Source of the DNA: Pseudomonas sp. RIT409
Lineage (GTDB): Bacteria; Pseudomonadota; Gammaproteobacteria; Pseudomonadales; Pseudomonadaceae
DNA: 64,000 bases
Assembly: GCF_003052515.2 (NCBI RefSeq)
Contig: NZ_QARE02000001.1
Span: 124,001-188,000, forward strand
Reading direction: 5' to 3'
Of the stretch, positions 1 to 9,356 are shown piece by piece. The position numbers were made by a program, and so were the translations under genes. The notes beneath the pieces were generated by a model. It made no database searches, was not told the DNA's origin, and was given only the letters and a program-made list of their open reading frames with translations. Positions within the stretch are counted from its first letter, which is position 1. Every line of letters starts with the position of its first letter.

Positions 1-22
1 ACGGTTCGACTTTGGCGGCCAT
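1..22 (-). CDS. YcgN-family cysteine cluster protein, 5' end only
   Basis: Only the first seven codons, read leftward from the ATG at 20-22, lie in the window (MAAKVEP). This matches the usual N-terminus of the YcgN/UPF0260 cysteine-cluster family of Pseudomonas. The family sits close to ycgL and rnd in this genus, and both are present just to the right. The identification rests on seven residues plus context, so it is tentative. Confidence 0.45.
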
Positions 23-298
23 GGCGTGAGGCAATCGGTATCGGCTGATGAAAAGGCCGCCAGTCTAGAGGCACATCGCGCAGGGGGAAAGCAGCGGCGA
101 CTGTCGGTAGCGCAGGGTTGTCATGAACGGGGCGGCCAAGTAGCTTTATGCCCTCACGCGGCCGCGCTGAGCACCTGCCACCCCCGCATCACGCCTTACC
201 GTTTCGACGATGCCTGCCGTCCACGGCCCATCTGATGGATGCCGCGCGCTGCGCCTCCGGGCACGCGGTCACTTCAACCTGTTCAGGATCAGCCCTTC

Positions 299-892
299 AT
301 GAGCGCCAACCCTCGCATTGCCGACTACCCCATTCACCCGCAATTCACCGACCGCTGGTCGCCTCGCGCATTCACCGGCGAGGGTATCCCCCAAGAAACG
401 TTGCTGAGCTTTTTTGAAGCGGCACGCTGGGCACCGTCGGCTTACAACTCGCAGCCGTGGCGCTTTCTGTACGCACGTCGCGACACGCCGAACTGGGAAC
501 GTTTTCTGGGCCTGCTGAACGAGTTCAACCGGGGCTGGGCGCAGCATGCGGCGGCGCTGGTCATCGTGATCTCCAAGACCACCTTCACGGCCCCCGGGGC
601 CACTGAAGAGACGCCCGCCTTGTGGCACACCTTCGACACCGGGTCGGCCTGGGGCCATTTGGCATTGCAAGCCAGCTTGAGCGGGTGGCATACCCATGGC
701 ATGGCCGGCTTCGACCAGGAACTGACCCGCAAGGAATTGAAGATCCCGGACGGTTACGCGCTGCATGCCGCTGTCGCCATCGGCAAGCTGGGCGACAAAT
801 CGAGCCTGCCCGACTACCTGCAAGCCCGCGAAACCCCGAGCCCACGGCGCCCGCTCGCCGAACTGGTCGCCGAAGGGGACTTCAGCTTGTAA
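299..892 (+). CDS. Nitroreductase family protein
   Basis: This 197-residue protein belongs to the FMN-dependent nitroreductase superfamily, which reduces nitro or quinone-like compounds with NAD(P)H in the cytoplasm. The family signature is visible near the N-terminus: RWSPRAF at residues 19-25, then APSAYNSQPW around 45-54, which contributes to flavin binding. The ATG at 299 was preferred to the in-frame ATG at 239 because the extra 20 residues look unlike the family. The natural substrate cannot be inferred. It is convergent with the dehydrogenase to its right, and four 15-bp repeats lie between them. Confidence 0.85.
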   Translation: MSANPRIADYPIHPQFTDRWSPRAFTGEGIPQETLLSFFEAARWAPSAYNSQPWRFLYARRDTPNWERFLGLLNEFNRGWAQHAAALVIVISKTTFTAPGATEETPALWHTFDTGSAWGHLALQASLSGWHTHGMAGFDQELTRKELKIPDGYALHAAVAIGKLGDKSSLPDYLQARETPSPRRPLAELVAEGDFSL

Positions 893-914
893 ACCTGAGC
901 CCCCTGACCGCACG

Positions 915-974
915 GATCCGGTCTGGCGCGACCCGGTCTGACGCGACCCGGTCTGGCGAGACCCGGTCTGGCGG
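915..974. repeat. Four tandem 15-bp repeats
   Basis: Four consecutive 15-bp units with consensus GACCCGGTCTGGCGC differ from one another by one or two bases. They fill the space between the convergent nitroreductase and dehydrogenase genes and stop just before the dehydrogenase stop codon. No coding role is apparent. Confidence 0.9.
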
Positions 975-977
975 GGC

Positions 978-1910
978 TCAGTACCCCTTCTCGAAGTCCA
1001 CTTCCCCGCGCAGGGGTTCACCCGCCGTGTAGGCCGCCAGGTTGTCGACGAACAGGCGGGTCATCGCGGGCGGCGACGTCGGTGCCGAGCTGTGGCCGGT
1101 CAGCAAAAGGCCCCACGCGGTCCAGAACGGATGGCGCTGCGGCAGCGGCTCCTGGCGACAGACATCGATGACCGCGCCCGCCAGATGACCTTCCTTCAAC
1201 GCATTGACCAAATCCGCATCGACCACCGCCACCCCCCGTCCGACATTGATGAACAATGACGATGGCTTGAAATGGGCGAACAGCTTCGCGTCGTAAATGT
1301 CGTGGGTCTGCGGGGTATTGGGCAGCAGGTTGATCACGAAGTCAGCGTCCGCCACCAGGCGGGGCAAGTCGTCCAGCGCGCCGACTTCGAGGAAAGGCGC
1401 CAGCGTACGGGACGTCGAAGCCACGCCATACACCTGCACGCCAAAGGGCGTCAGGAAGCGGGCGACGCTCAGGCCGATGTCACCGGTGCCGACGATCAAT
1501 GCCTTGCGCCCCGCAAGGCTCATGCCTGGCCGGGTGTCCCATTTGCGCTCGACCTGGCTGACCAGACGCGCCAGCACTTCGCGCTCGTGCACCAGCATGT
1601 AGGTCAGGACGAACTCAGCCATGACCTGGCCAAAAATCCCCACGGCCCGTGTCAACCGGTAATCGCGCTGGAGCCCGTCGGCCAGCAGCGGCGTGATACC
1701 GGCCCAGGTCGACTGCAGCCATTGCGGTCGGTGACCCTGACGCAACAGGGTCGCGAGCAGATCAGGCTGTCCCAGCCAGATCGGCGCATCCACCGCCATT
1801 TTTGCCAGCTCGGCAGAGTCGCCGCTGCTGAGGACCTCGATATCGGGAGCGGCCTTGCGAAGCAGGTCGGTGTAAACAGCGTAATCGTGTTCGGCGATCA
1901 GAACGCGCAT
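978..1910 (-). CDS. D-2-hydroxyacid dehydrogenase (glyoxylate/hydroxypyruvate reductase type)
   Basis: The 310-residue protein is a GhrA-like member of the D-isomer-specific 2-hydroxyacid dehydrogenases, which interconvert 2-oxoacids such as glyoxylate and hydroxypyruvate with their hydroxyacids using NAD(P)H. The dinucleotide motif GTGDIG lies at residues 141-146. The expected catalytic Arg, Glu and His are Arg225 (NVGRG), Glu254 (RQEPL) and His273 (TGHSS). The start at 1910 (MRVLIAEHDY) was chosen over 1952 because it begins directly at the first beta strand of the fold. The exact substrate is not determined by sequence. Confidence 0.85.
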   Translation of the reverse strand: MRVLIAEHDYAVYTDLLRKAAPDIEVLSSGDSAELAKMAVDAPIWLGQPDLLATLLRQGHRPQWLQSTWAGITPLLADGLQRDYRLTRAVGIFGQVMAEFVLTYMLVHEREVLARLVSQVERKWDTRPGMSLAGRKALIVGTGDIGLSVARFLTPFGVQVYGVASTSRTLAPFLEVGALDDLPRLVADADFVINLLPNTPQTHDIYDAKLFAHFKPSSLFINVGRGVAVVDADLVNALKEGHLAGAVIDVCRQEPLPQRHPFWTAWGLLLTGHSSAPTSPPAMTRLFVDNLAAYTAGEPLRGEVDFEKGY

Positions 1911-2036
1911 GAAATCAAAACTCGAAAAAACAGAACGTGCGACCGCCCTCACCCAGGTTGCCCGCTCAAAGACAGAAACGGATCTGGCGCATGGACAGCC
2001 TTGGAAAAACCCGCGGTGATCGGCGGGTGTGAGCGA

Positions 2037-2330
2037 TCAGACCGGGTCGTTGCGGCGCAGCAACTCTTCGGGGAGGTGCTCGATGTACTCCTCCTCGGCA
2101 GGCGGCATCTGCAAGTGATAACCCTGCTTTTCCAGGTTTTCCAGCACCGTGTGAATGTCTTCGCGTGCCAGCGTGCGTTCAGGGGTCAATACCAGGTCGA
2201 ACGCGTGTTGCGGTTTACCGAAAACGCTGAGCAAGCCTTCCGGTACTCGTTCCAGCGCCTCGCTCTTGAGCACATACAGGTACATTTCGTTTTTGCGCGG
2301 GCTGCGGTAGATGGAGCAAATCTGTTTCAA
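2037..2330 (-). CDS. YcgL domain-containing protein
   Basis: A 97-residue protein of the YcgL family (formerly DUF709), beginning [20 protein letters not shown]. The family is small, soluble and widespread in gammaproteobacteria, without an agreed biochemical function. Its start overlaps the stop codon of the RNase D gene by four bases, so the two are almost certainly co-translated. That arrangement is conserved in Pseudomonas and is the main hint of an RNA-related role. Confidence 0.9.
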   Translation of the reverse strand: MKQICSIYRSPRKNEMYLYVLKSEALERVPEGLLSVFGKPQHAFDLVLTPERTLAREDIHTVLENLEKQGYHLQMPPAEEEYIEHLPEELLRRNDPV

Positions 2331-3460
2331 CGCTGTTCTCCGGCAGTGGCCAGGCTGTCGAGCAGCATCTGGCCCATCAACTCGCGGCGCCAGCCACGCA
2401 GCGAATCGGGCAGTTGGTAGGGACCGTCAGGAAACCCGGTCTTGAGCAAGGCTTCGAGCGTCTTTTTCCGCAGCATCAGTTCCGGGGCCATGTTCAGCCG
2501 TTCGGCCTGGTGTTGCCCAATGGCCCGTAGGCGCTTGAGCACGCTCGACGCTTCGATCGGCAGCGGCTCCGGCAAGGCCGGCGGCCATAGATCGGGGGAG
2601 ACGCTGCCTGCCGTCTTGATCAGGTCCAGCAAGAATTCGCCGTCCTGACGTACGGTCTTGGGGTGCATGTCTTCGATTCGGGCCAGCGCAACCAGATTGT
2701 CCGGCTGCCCCTTTGCCAGCGGCCAAAGGGAATTCTCGCGCAATATCCGGTTGCGAGGCTGGTTGCGAAGGCGCGCCTGCTGCTCGCGCCAGGCGCAGAG
2801 CTCACGCAGCACGTTCAACTGCGCACGAGACAGTTTCCAAGCCAGCTTGGCTTCGCGGTAGACCTCATAGGGATCGGTTTCACGGCGCAGATTGGCGACC
2901 AGCTCGGCGCCATCTTCCAGCACCCAGGCGTACTTCTCGTCCGACAGGCGAGGACGCAGCAGCGCATAGACTTCTGCAAGGTGTACCGCATCTTCGGCGG
3001 CGTAACTGATTTGCGTGTCCGACAAGGGACGCTGCAACCAGTCCGAACGGGTTTCGCCTTTGGGCAATTCGATGTTCAGGACTTCCTGAACCAATCGCGA
3101 ATAGCCCATGGAAAAACCGAGGTTCAAGTAGGCGGCGGCCAGTTGAGTGTCAAAAAGCGGCGCGGGCAGGCTGCCCGTCAGGCGCAACAGCACCTCCAGG
3201 TCCTCGCTGCAGGCGTGGAGCACCTTGATGACGGCGGTGTTTTCCAGTAACGCAGCCAGCGGCGCCCAGTCGTCGATCAGCAAGGGGTCGATCAGGAAAG
3301 CGCGAGAACCGTCGCCGATCTGCAACAGCCCGGCAATGGGATAAAAGGTGTCGACCCGCATGAATTCGGTGTCGAGGGCGACGAATGGCAATTTCTGCCA
3401 CTGCGCACAATGGTGGGCGAGGCTCTCGTCGTCGCGAATCCAGAGAATATCGATGGCCAC
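2327..3460 (-). CDS. rnd: Ribonuclease D
   Basis: The 377-residue protein is RNase D, a 3'-5' exoribonuclease that trims tRNA precursors and other small RNAs. The N-terminal DEDD exonuclease domain starts with FVALDTEF, in which Asp30 and Glu32 are metal ligands of motif Exo I. The C-terminal half carries an HRDC region (around residues 210-290). Translation starts at a GTG, preceded by a GGGAGAG ribosome-binding sequence. The length matches the family. It is the first gene of a two-gene unit with ycgL. Confidence 0.95.
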   Translation of the reverse strand: MAIDILWIRDDESLAHHCAQWQKLPFVALDTEFMRVDTFYPIAGLLQIGDGSRAFLIDPLLIDDWAPLAALLENTAVIKVLHACSEDLEVLLRLTGSLPAPLFDTQLAAAYLNLGFSMGYSRLVQEVLNIELPKGETRSDWLQRPLSDTQISYAAEDAVHLAEVYALLRPRLSDEKYAWVLEDGAELVANLRRETDPYEVYREAKLAWKLSRAQLNVLRELCAWREQQARLRNQPRNRILRENSLWPLAKGQPDNLVALARIEDMHPKTVRQDGEFLLDLIKTAGSVSPDLWPPALPEPLPIEASSVLKRLRAIGQHQAERLNMAPELMLRKKTLEALLKTGFPDGPYQLPDSLRGWRRELMGQMLLDSLATAGEQR

Positions 3461-3592
3461 ACGGCTCTCCCTTGTAGAATGGCGCGCAGTATATATCGCT
3501 CAGAGCGTTTACCGGGCATCCGTCCTGCAAGTCTCGACCAACTTCATCCTGCCTGTCCGGCAATTGTGCGCCACCGACGACCGCTCATAGGC

Positions 3593-4258
3593 TCAGGAAC
3601 CCACTTTGCGCAACACGTAAACACGCCACATGGCATAGCCGGGAAGAAAATCATGGTGGCCGACGATCCGAAAGCCGGCATCGCGAAATTCCGACTCGAT
3701 CTGGCTGCGCCCCACCACGAAGCGGTTGCGAGGCATCGACTTCTCCCCCTCACGCACTGACAGTCGTTCCAGGCGCTTGCGGCGCCATGCCTTCAGGTTG
3801 CCGTCGACCCACAGAGCAACGATGGCCGTGTCCCGCGTCACTCGGTAAAACTCGTCGAGAATCGCACGGCGCTTGTCACTGTCGGCGATGTGATGAAACA
3901 ACCGCATGCAAAAGATGCAATCCACCGCGTTGGCGGACAGATCGATGCACAGCGCGGAGCTTTGAAACGTCCGAATGCGTTGGCGTACATCGGTGGACGA
4001 CTGTGCCTGGGCAATGTCGAGCATGTCCCAGGACGGATCGGCGGCAAGTATCACCCGGTTTGCATGTTCGGCGAGAACGGGCCAGAAGCGACCGGCACCG
4101 GACGGCAAATCCAGTACCAGGCCAGGATCGCCCGCGTCGCGCAAGGCCAGGCGGGCTAGCTGAGCGTCGCGCCACAGGCTCAAGCGTCGCGCCAGCCCCT
4201 GCTCATGCTGGTGCACATGGGCCTGCAGCGGGGAGTGGTCCGTCGTGGGCTCATTCAT
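3593..4258 (-). CDS. Class I SAM-dependent methyltransferase
   Basis: A 221-residue protein with the class I methyltransferase fold. The SAM-binding glycine-rich loop is VLDLPSGAGRF, followed by an acidic end of strand 2 (AADPSWDML) and the motif FHHIADSDKR. The start at 4258 overlaps the end of the upstream EptA-type gene by eight bases, so both are probably translated from one message. Its substrate is unknown. The coupling to lipid A phosphoethanolamine transferase suggests a cell-envelope target, but that is an inference. The in-frame start at 4288 would lie deeper in the neighbour and is less likely. Confidence 0.8.
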   Translation of the reverse strand: MNEPTTDHSPLQAHVHQHEQGLARRLSLWRDAQLARLALRDAGDPGLVLDLPSGAGRFWPVLAEHANRVILAADPSWDMLDIAQAQSSTDVRQRIRTFQSSALCIDLSANAVDCIFCMRLFHHIADSDKRRAILDEFYRVTRDTAIVALWVDGNLKAWRRKRLERLSVREGEKSMPRNRFVVGRSQIESEFRDAGFRIVGHHDFLPGYAMWRVYVLRKVGS

Positions 4259-5900
4259 TGGCCAGCACCCCGTCGGTGTAGATCCCACGACAACCGGCGA
4301 ACATATCCAGCGCGGGGTTATAGACGCGGGTGTGAACTTGCAACAGACCGAGCATCGAATGGAACAGGTTGTCCTGGCTCAACGGCGCGTTGCGCTCTTG
4401 CTGCAGGCAATGCGTGTCCACGGCGAACGTTTGCTGATAGCTGTCGGAGAACCAGGCGATCATCGGCACGTGCTTCTGCTGATCGGGCGCGAGCATATAA
4501 GGCGTGCCATGCAGGAACAGGTTGTATTCGCCCAGTGACTCACCGTGATCCGACAGGTAAACCATGGCGGTGTCCACTTTGTCCTGATTGCGCCGCAAGG
4601 TATCGATCAACGTCGCCAGCACATGATCGGTGTACAACAACGTGTTGTCATAGCCGTTGATAATGCTTTCTCGCGAGCAATTATTCAGGGCATTGCTTTC
4701 ACAGACCGGGGTGAACTTCTCGAAGGCCTTGGGATATCGCTTGAAGTATTCAGGCCCGTGGCTGCCCATCTGGTGAAGTACCAGAACGGTGTCTTTATCC
4801 AATTGATCGATGAAGTGCTGCAGCCCCTGCAAAAGGATCTCGTCGCGACACTCGTGGTCGGCGCAGAGCAGGGGATCCTGGAGGTTGCTGACGTCCTGCA
4901 AAGTCACTCGATCGCAGGTGCCCTTGCAGCCGGATTGATTGTCGCGCCAGATCACATCCAGCCCCGCGCGCTTGAGCACATCGAGCATGCCCTCCTGGTT
5001 TTTGGCCACACTGGCGTTGTAGTCCCGGCGTCCCATGTTGGAAAACATGCATGGCACTGACACCGCGGTTTCCGTGCCGCAGGAATGCACATCCGTGAAC
5101 GTCAGCAAGCCGCGTTCTTTTTTCAGCTCCGGGGTGGTGTCGCGGTTATAACCCAGAATGCCGAAGTTTTCGGCCCGCGCACTCTCCCCTACTACCAGAA
5201 CAGTCAAGGATTTGCGTTTGTGTTGTTGCCACTCGCTGGCCAGTTTCGCGTCTTCACCGATGCTCACGAATGGCTGCCGGGCAGACTTCACCTGTTCGCT
5301 GAGGTAGCTCAGCGACGCTCCGATGTAGTTGCTCGGCACCACCATCAGCCGCAGTTCGTGATGATTGCGAAACAAGGAGGACAAACCTTGGTAATTCATC
5401 AGCGCCACCCCGCCCGTCACGCTGGCGCAGACAACGCAGACGACGACCTTGCTCAAGACTTCGCGCGGCCAGCGACGGTAGAGGATGGATGTTTTCCAAA
5501 GTATCAGAGACGGCACACCACCCAGTAACAGCAAGTAAGCAATCAACTTGAGCGACAACAGGCCCTGAACTTCCGTGGCATTGGTTTCGGCAAAGTTGCG
5601 GAACATCCCCGAATCGATCAAGACGCCATATTCGTTCATGAAATAGGCGACGCCAGCACTGACCATGAACAACACGATCAATAACGGTTTCAATACGTGC
5701 TTAAAGGCAAACAGCGTCAGAACGATATTGAAGGCGCCTAGCACCATGAGGGCAAACGCACCGCGCAACAAGAGCCCCTGGCCGTTTAAATCGGTGAGGG
5801 TAAATAAATGCCGCCACAGCGTGACGTTAAATCCCGCTAATAAGAAAATGCTGGCGAACAGGGTCACGAGTTCGGGGCGAACTGCTTTTACGTTCAACAT
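4251..5900 (-). CDS. eptA: Lipid A phosphoethanolamine transferase (EptA/MCR family)
   Basis: The 549-residue protein has about five N-terminal membrane helices (residues 10-170) and a periplasmic sulfatase-fold domain. It moves phosphoethanolamine from phosphatidylethanolamine to lipid A phosphates, lowering surface charge and polymyxin binding. Seen in the sequence: VVGESARAENF with the metal ligand Glu239, the acceptor Thr278 in CGTETAVSVPCMF, the SDHGESLGE metal site, and paired cysteines typical of the family. It heads a two-gene unit with the methyltransferase. EptA genes in Pseudomonas are commonly under PmrAB- or ColRS-type control, but no such box could be defined here. Confidence 0.92.
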   Translation of the reverse strand: MLNVKAVRPELVTLFASIFLLAGFNVTLWRHLFTLTDLNGQGLLLRGAFALMVLGAFNIVLTLFAFKHVLKPLLIVLFMVSAGVAYFMNEYGVLIDSGMFRNFAETNATEVQGLLSLKLIAYLLLLGGVPSLILWKTSILYRRWPREVLSKVVVCVVCASVTGGVALMNYQGLSSLFRNHHELRLMVVPSNYIGASLSYLSEQVKSARQPFVSIGEDAKLASEWQQHKRKSLTVLVVGESARAENFGILGYNRDTTPELKKERGLLTFTDVHSCGTETAVSVPCMFSNMGRRDYNASVAKNQEGMLDVLKRAGLDVIWRDNQSGCKGTCDRVTLQDVSNLQDPLLCADHECRDEILLQGLQHFIDQLDKDTVLVLHQMGSHGPEYFKRYPKAFEKFTPVCESNALNNCSRESIINGYDNTLLYTDHVLATLIDTLRRNQDKVDTAMVYLSDHGESLGEYNLFLHGTPYMLAPDQQKHVPMIAWFSDSYQQTFAVDTHCLQQERNAPLSQDNLFHSMLGLLQVHTRVYNPALDMFAGCRGIYTDGVLANE

Positions 5901-6250
5901 GGAAAGGTACGTGCCTGAAAAAAGGGGGCGTCGGATGAAGAACAGGTCGCTTCCCCGATGTGGCGAACTTTAGGGGCCGCGCTATCAATTTTTTGTGAAA
6001 AGGATGCGAACAAAAGGTGGGGTCTGACGGCGAGGGTTTCCGCTGACTTCCAACGCGTCGGATGGCCTCTAAAGTTCTGCATGTTGACCCCGTCATCGTC
6101 TGTAGGAAACGGACTAGCCATTCTTCATCCCCGTCGCACGACCTCTGGCGCGCCCAGACACAGCTGCCCCTCTCCGATCTGGCCATGATGCCGCACCCAG
6201 CCGGTCGGCCGCTTTTGCACTGGCCGGCAACGTTCACAGGAGAAACATTG
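5901..6250. other. Divergent intergenic region, no recognisable gene
   Basis: About 350 bp separate the divergent eptA gene and the PAAR relic. Short open frames exist on both strands but none resembles a known protein. The promoter of eptA must lie here. An AGGAGA ribosome-binding sequence for the PAAR gene is present at 6238-6243. Confidence 0.6.
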
Positions 6251-6705
6251 ATGAGGGAAGGCTTTTTCATTCGCCTTTCGACCGCACGACCTGCGGCGGG
6301 AAGGTTCAGCAGGCGACGTCTAACATCGACCTCGAGGGGCTGGACATGGCGCGCATGGGCGACGTCGTCAGTTGCGGCGTCGACGGCAAGCTTTACCAAA
6401 TCGAAGGCGGACTGCCTCACTTCACAGCCGATAACCTACCGGTCGCGGGCACCCTGCACAGCGTCAGCGGTTGCCCATGCCGGTCCATTCTGATTCCGTC
6501 GGTAGTGAGTGCCACTTACGCTGGCAATTCTTCCATCCCCGCCCCCCATCACTCGCTGGGCCCGAGCGGGGCCGTTGCGGCTACCAGCCCACGCAAACCC
6601 GCCAGCGCCGCTGACGACGCTGGCGACGACCTCGAGGAAGAGGAGGAAGAAGTCGAACTGGAGCCGCTGATCACGTTGCGGGCTGGGGTAAAGGCAAATA
6701 CGTGA
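6251..6705 (+). pseudogene. PAAR-domain T6SS effector head, frameshifted and truncated
   Basis: This encodes the PAAR spike-tip domain that caps type VI secretion tubes and carries effectors. The ATG at 6251, behind AGGAGA, gives MREGFFIR. The reading then has to shift frame near 6275 to continue FDRTTCGGKVQQ, followed by ARMGDVVSCGVDGK and the cysteine motif SGCPCRS. An acidic linker (EEEEEEVELEPLITLR) follows, as in Pseudomonas PAAR effectors whose toxin domain starts right afterwards. Here no toxin follows: the frame closes at 6705, inside the remains of another gene. The frameshift is explained by one missing T in the run at 6276-6278. If translation began at 6346 only the second half of PAAR would be made. 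Confidence 0.85.
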
Positions 6706-7079
6706 TGGGCGCCGACCTGCCAAGGCAGATCTACGTCCGATGGCAATCAAAGGTCGAACCCCAAACTTACCACACGCGTATCGACATTCCGGAGTCGGTG
6801 CGCAACATCATGCGCAAGAAAGAAAAGGTTTTTTGTCGTTTTACTGGAAAAAATGAGGAGCAATACCGCGAAGCAATCGTGATCGGGCTGGCTCCCGGTG
6901 GCATCGCAAAAGTATGGGTGACGGGACCTTGCCTATCTCCCATTACAGTGACCAAGGTGCAGGCGAAGGTCGACCCAGTGGGACCGTGGGACGGAAATTC
7001 AAACGGTGTGTACGACCCGATCTCCGCCGAATCCCAGGCCTACATCGAAAAATTCGGCGTCCCTTACGGCTCATGGTGA
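6679..7079 (+). pseudogene. DUF2931-family protein, C-terminal remnant (probable T6SS immunity)
   Basis: The frame from about 6681 reads GWGKGKYVMGADLPRQIYVR and continues to the stop at 7077-7079, ending YGSW. This resembles the C-terminal half of DUF2931 proteins, which are usually small lipoproteins next to T6SS PAAR effectors and are presumed immunity proteins. The N-terminal half and lipoprotein signal are missing. An ATG at 6705 could start a 124-residue fragment, but there is no signal peptide, so it would not reach the periplasm. The remnant is joined directly to the PAAR linker in a different frame, as expected for a deletion that removed the toxin domain and the start of the immunity gene. 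Confidence 0.7.
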
Positions 7080-7278
7080 GCACACGAACAGCCCATGGTT
7101 CGCAAAACAGTTGATGACGCAGATCGTGCAACGTGCCCGGCGCAGGTCGGAATGCCGCCCGGGACCATTGGTGGCACCTCCCCCTGTAGGCGCTCGCTGA
7201 CGGGCGCAAGCGAGGGTGTCACTCCCCCGTCAGCAAGTGGGCGCCCGCCGGATTGAAGCGCCCGCTCGCGGGAGCTCG
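7080..7278. other. Spacer with degenerate REP-like palindromes
   Basis: Between the T6SS relic and the malic enzyme stop codon, sequence such as CTGTAGGCGCTCGCTGACGG and AAGCGCCCGCTCGCGGGAGC resembles decayed REP arms. It may also provide the 3' end of the malic enzyme transcript. No gene is present. Confidence 0.4.
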
Positions 7279-8967
7279 TTACACCGCGCTTCGACGGTAG
7301 CTGCGGTAGTTCGGCATCCAGAAGTTGCGCTCGATGGCCTCGACCAGCATCTCGTCGGAGGTGTCCAGCGCAACATTTTCAGCCTGGGCCTGCTTGGCAA
7401 CGGCCAAGGCAATTTTCTTGCTCACCGCCTGGATTTCCTTGAGCGGCGGCAGCACGGCATCGCCCTTGCCCGTCACCATCGGCGAGCACTCGGCCAACGC
7501 ATTGGAAGCAGCCATTAGCATTTTGTCGGTGATGCGCGTGGCTTTCGCCGCGATCACGCCCAAACCGATGCCCGGGAAAATGTAGGAGTTGTTGCACTGT
7601 GCGATGTGGAACGTTCGTTCGCCGACCGTGACCGGCGCGAACGGGCTGCCGGTCGCCACCAGCGCGTCGCCGTTGGTCCAGGTCAGCACTTCTTGCGGCG
7701 TCACCTCGACTTTGGAGGTCGGGTTGGACAGCGGCATGACCAGCGGCTTGGCACAGTGCTTGTGCATTTCGCGAATGATCTGCTCGGTGAACAGGCCACG
7801 CTGGCCGGACACGCCGATCAACACCGTCGGTTGGCCGTTCCTGACCACGTCCAGCAGCTCCGGGTAACCGTCGGCACTCGACCAGCCAGCGACATCGGCA
7901 GCTTTTTGCGCCAGGTTTTTCTGGAAGTCCAGCAGGTTGTCCATGCTGTCGGTCAGCAAGCCGAACCGGTCGACCATCATCACCCGCTTGCGCGCTTCGG
8001 TTTCGCTCAAGCCTTCGATGACCATCGCGGCAATGATGTGTTCGGCGATCCCGCAACCGGCCGAGCCGGCACCCAGGAAGACCACGCGCTGCTGACTCAG
8101 CGATTCATTCTTCGCCTTGCAGGCAGCCAGCAACGTTCCCACCGCCACCGACGCGGTGCCCTGAATGTCGTCATTGAAGCAGCACAGCTCATCGCGGTAT
8201 TTCTCCAGCAACGGCATGGCGTTGGTCTGGGCGAAGTCTTCGAACTGCAGGAGCACGTCCGGCCAGCGGCGCTGCACGGCTTCGATGAACAGCGCGACGA
8301 AATCTTCGTACTCTTTGCCGGTGATGCGTTTGTGGCGCCAGCCCATGTACATCGGGTCGTCCAGCAATTCCTGATTGTTGGTGCCGACATCCAGCACAAT
8401 CGGCAAGGTGTAAGCCGGGCTTATCCCGCCACACGCGGTGTACAACGACAGCTTGCCGATCGGAATGCCCATGCCGCCAATACCTTGGTCGCCCAGCCCG
8501 AGGATGCGCTCACTGTCGGTCACGACGATGATCTTGATGCGGTCCTTGGTGGCGCTGCGCAGGATGTCGTCGATGCGATCACGGTCCGGGTAGGACACGA
8601 ACAAGCCGCGGTGGGTGCGGTAGATCTTCGAAAACTCCTGGCACGCCTGGCCCACGGTCGGGGTGTAGATAATGGGCAGCATCTCTTCCAAATGAGAGTC
8701 GAGCAGGCGGAAGAACAATGTTTCGTTGTTGTCCTGGATCGAGCGCAGGTAGATGTGCTTGTCCAGGTCACTTGCGCACTGTCGGTACTGGCTGTAGACG
8801 CGGGTCACTTGCTCTTCGATGGTTTCTACGTTTTGCGGCAGCAGCCCGATCAGGTTGAAATCCACACGCTCCTGTGGCGTGAAGGCGCTGCCTTTGTTGA
8901 GCAGCGGCATCTCCAGCAATGAGGGGCCTGCGTAGGAAATGTATAAAGGTCGCGAAGTCTTGGTCAT
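7279..8967 (-). CDS. maeA: NAD-dependent malic enzyme
   Basis: The 562-residue protein is a SfcA/MaeA-type malic enzyme, which oxidatively decarboxylates malate to pyruvate with NAD and Mn2+ or Mg2+. Visible features are the malic N-terminal domain ([13 protein letters not shown]), the Tyr/Lys region, [15 protein letters not shown] with metal-binding acidic residues, and the Rossmann motif [15 protein letters not shown]. It ends close to the E. coli length of 565. The start at 8967 ([12 protein letters not shown]) replaces an upstream in-frame ATG at 9063, whose extension is basic and unlike the family. It supplies pyruvate from the TCA cycle during growth on organic acids. Confidence 0.93.
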   Translation of the reverse strand: MTKTSRPLYISYAGPSLLEMPLLNKGSAFTPQERVDFNLIGLLPQNVETIEEQVTRVYSQYRQCASDLDKHIYLRSIQDNNETLFFRLLDSHLEEMLPIIYTPTVGQACQEFSKIYRTHRGLFVSYPDRDRIDDILRSATKDRIKIIVVTDSERILGLGDQGIGGMGIPIGKLSLYTACGGISPAYTLPIVLDVGTNNQELLDDPMYMGWRHKRITGKEYEDFVALFIEAVQRRWPDVLLQFEDFAQTNAMPLLEKYRDELCCFNDDIQGTASVAVGTLLAACKAKNESLSQQRVVFLGAGSAGCGIAEHIIAAMVIEGLSETEARKRVMMVDRFGLLTDSMDNLLDFQKNLAQKAADVAGWSSADGYPELLDVVRNGQPTVLIGVSGQRGLFTEQIIREMHKHCAKPLVMPLSNPTSKVEVTPQEVLTWTNGDALVATGSPFAPVTVGERTFHIAQCNNSYIFPGIGLGVIAAKATRITDKMLMAASNALAECSPMVTGKGDAVLPPLKEIQAVSKKIALAVAKQAQAENVALDTSDEMLVEAIERNFWMPNYRSYRRSAV

Positions 8968-9356
8968 CAGTAATCGCCTTCTTTCTATTTGCTCTGTCAA
9001 TGCGGGCTTGCTACGGCGCCTCGGAGATCGATCAATACGACACTCGACGCTGGCGCAGTACAACGATGAGGGGATGAAATCAGGGCGCCTATCTTACTCG
9101 CCTCGAAGCGATTGCGACATTTTGTCACCGTCCTGATTGCTGAATGACGGCTGAACACGGAGGGGAAGCAGCGGCGCGGGCGTCAGGAAGCCCACACCAA
9201 CTGCCCGGCGACTGAACACAAAATGTTTCGATACAGGCAGAAATGAGTCACGACCGTCGCAATTCGCGGCAAAAAGTGTGCTTCACCCTTTCGATCCACT
9301 TCGAGTGAAGGCACAATCCCCGTCCTTTTTCGGCAGGCATTGGTGGAGGCCACGAA
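8968..9356. other. Divergent promoter region, no gene seen
   Basis: This 389-bp spacer lies between the divergent malic enzyme and carboxynorspermidine decarboxylase genes and should contain both promoters. No reading frame here resembles a protein family, and no clear operator or riboswitch was recognised. Confidence 0.6.

Noticed and set aside
7606..8922. 438-codon plus-strand frame
   Set aside because: It lies entirely antisense to the clearly coding malic enzyme gene and has no family resemblance.
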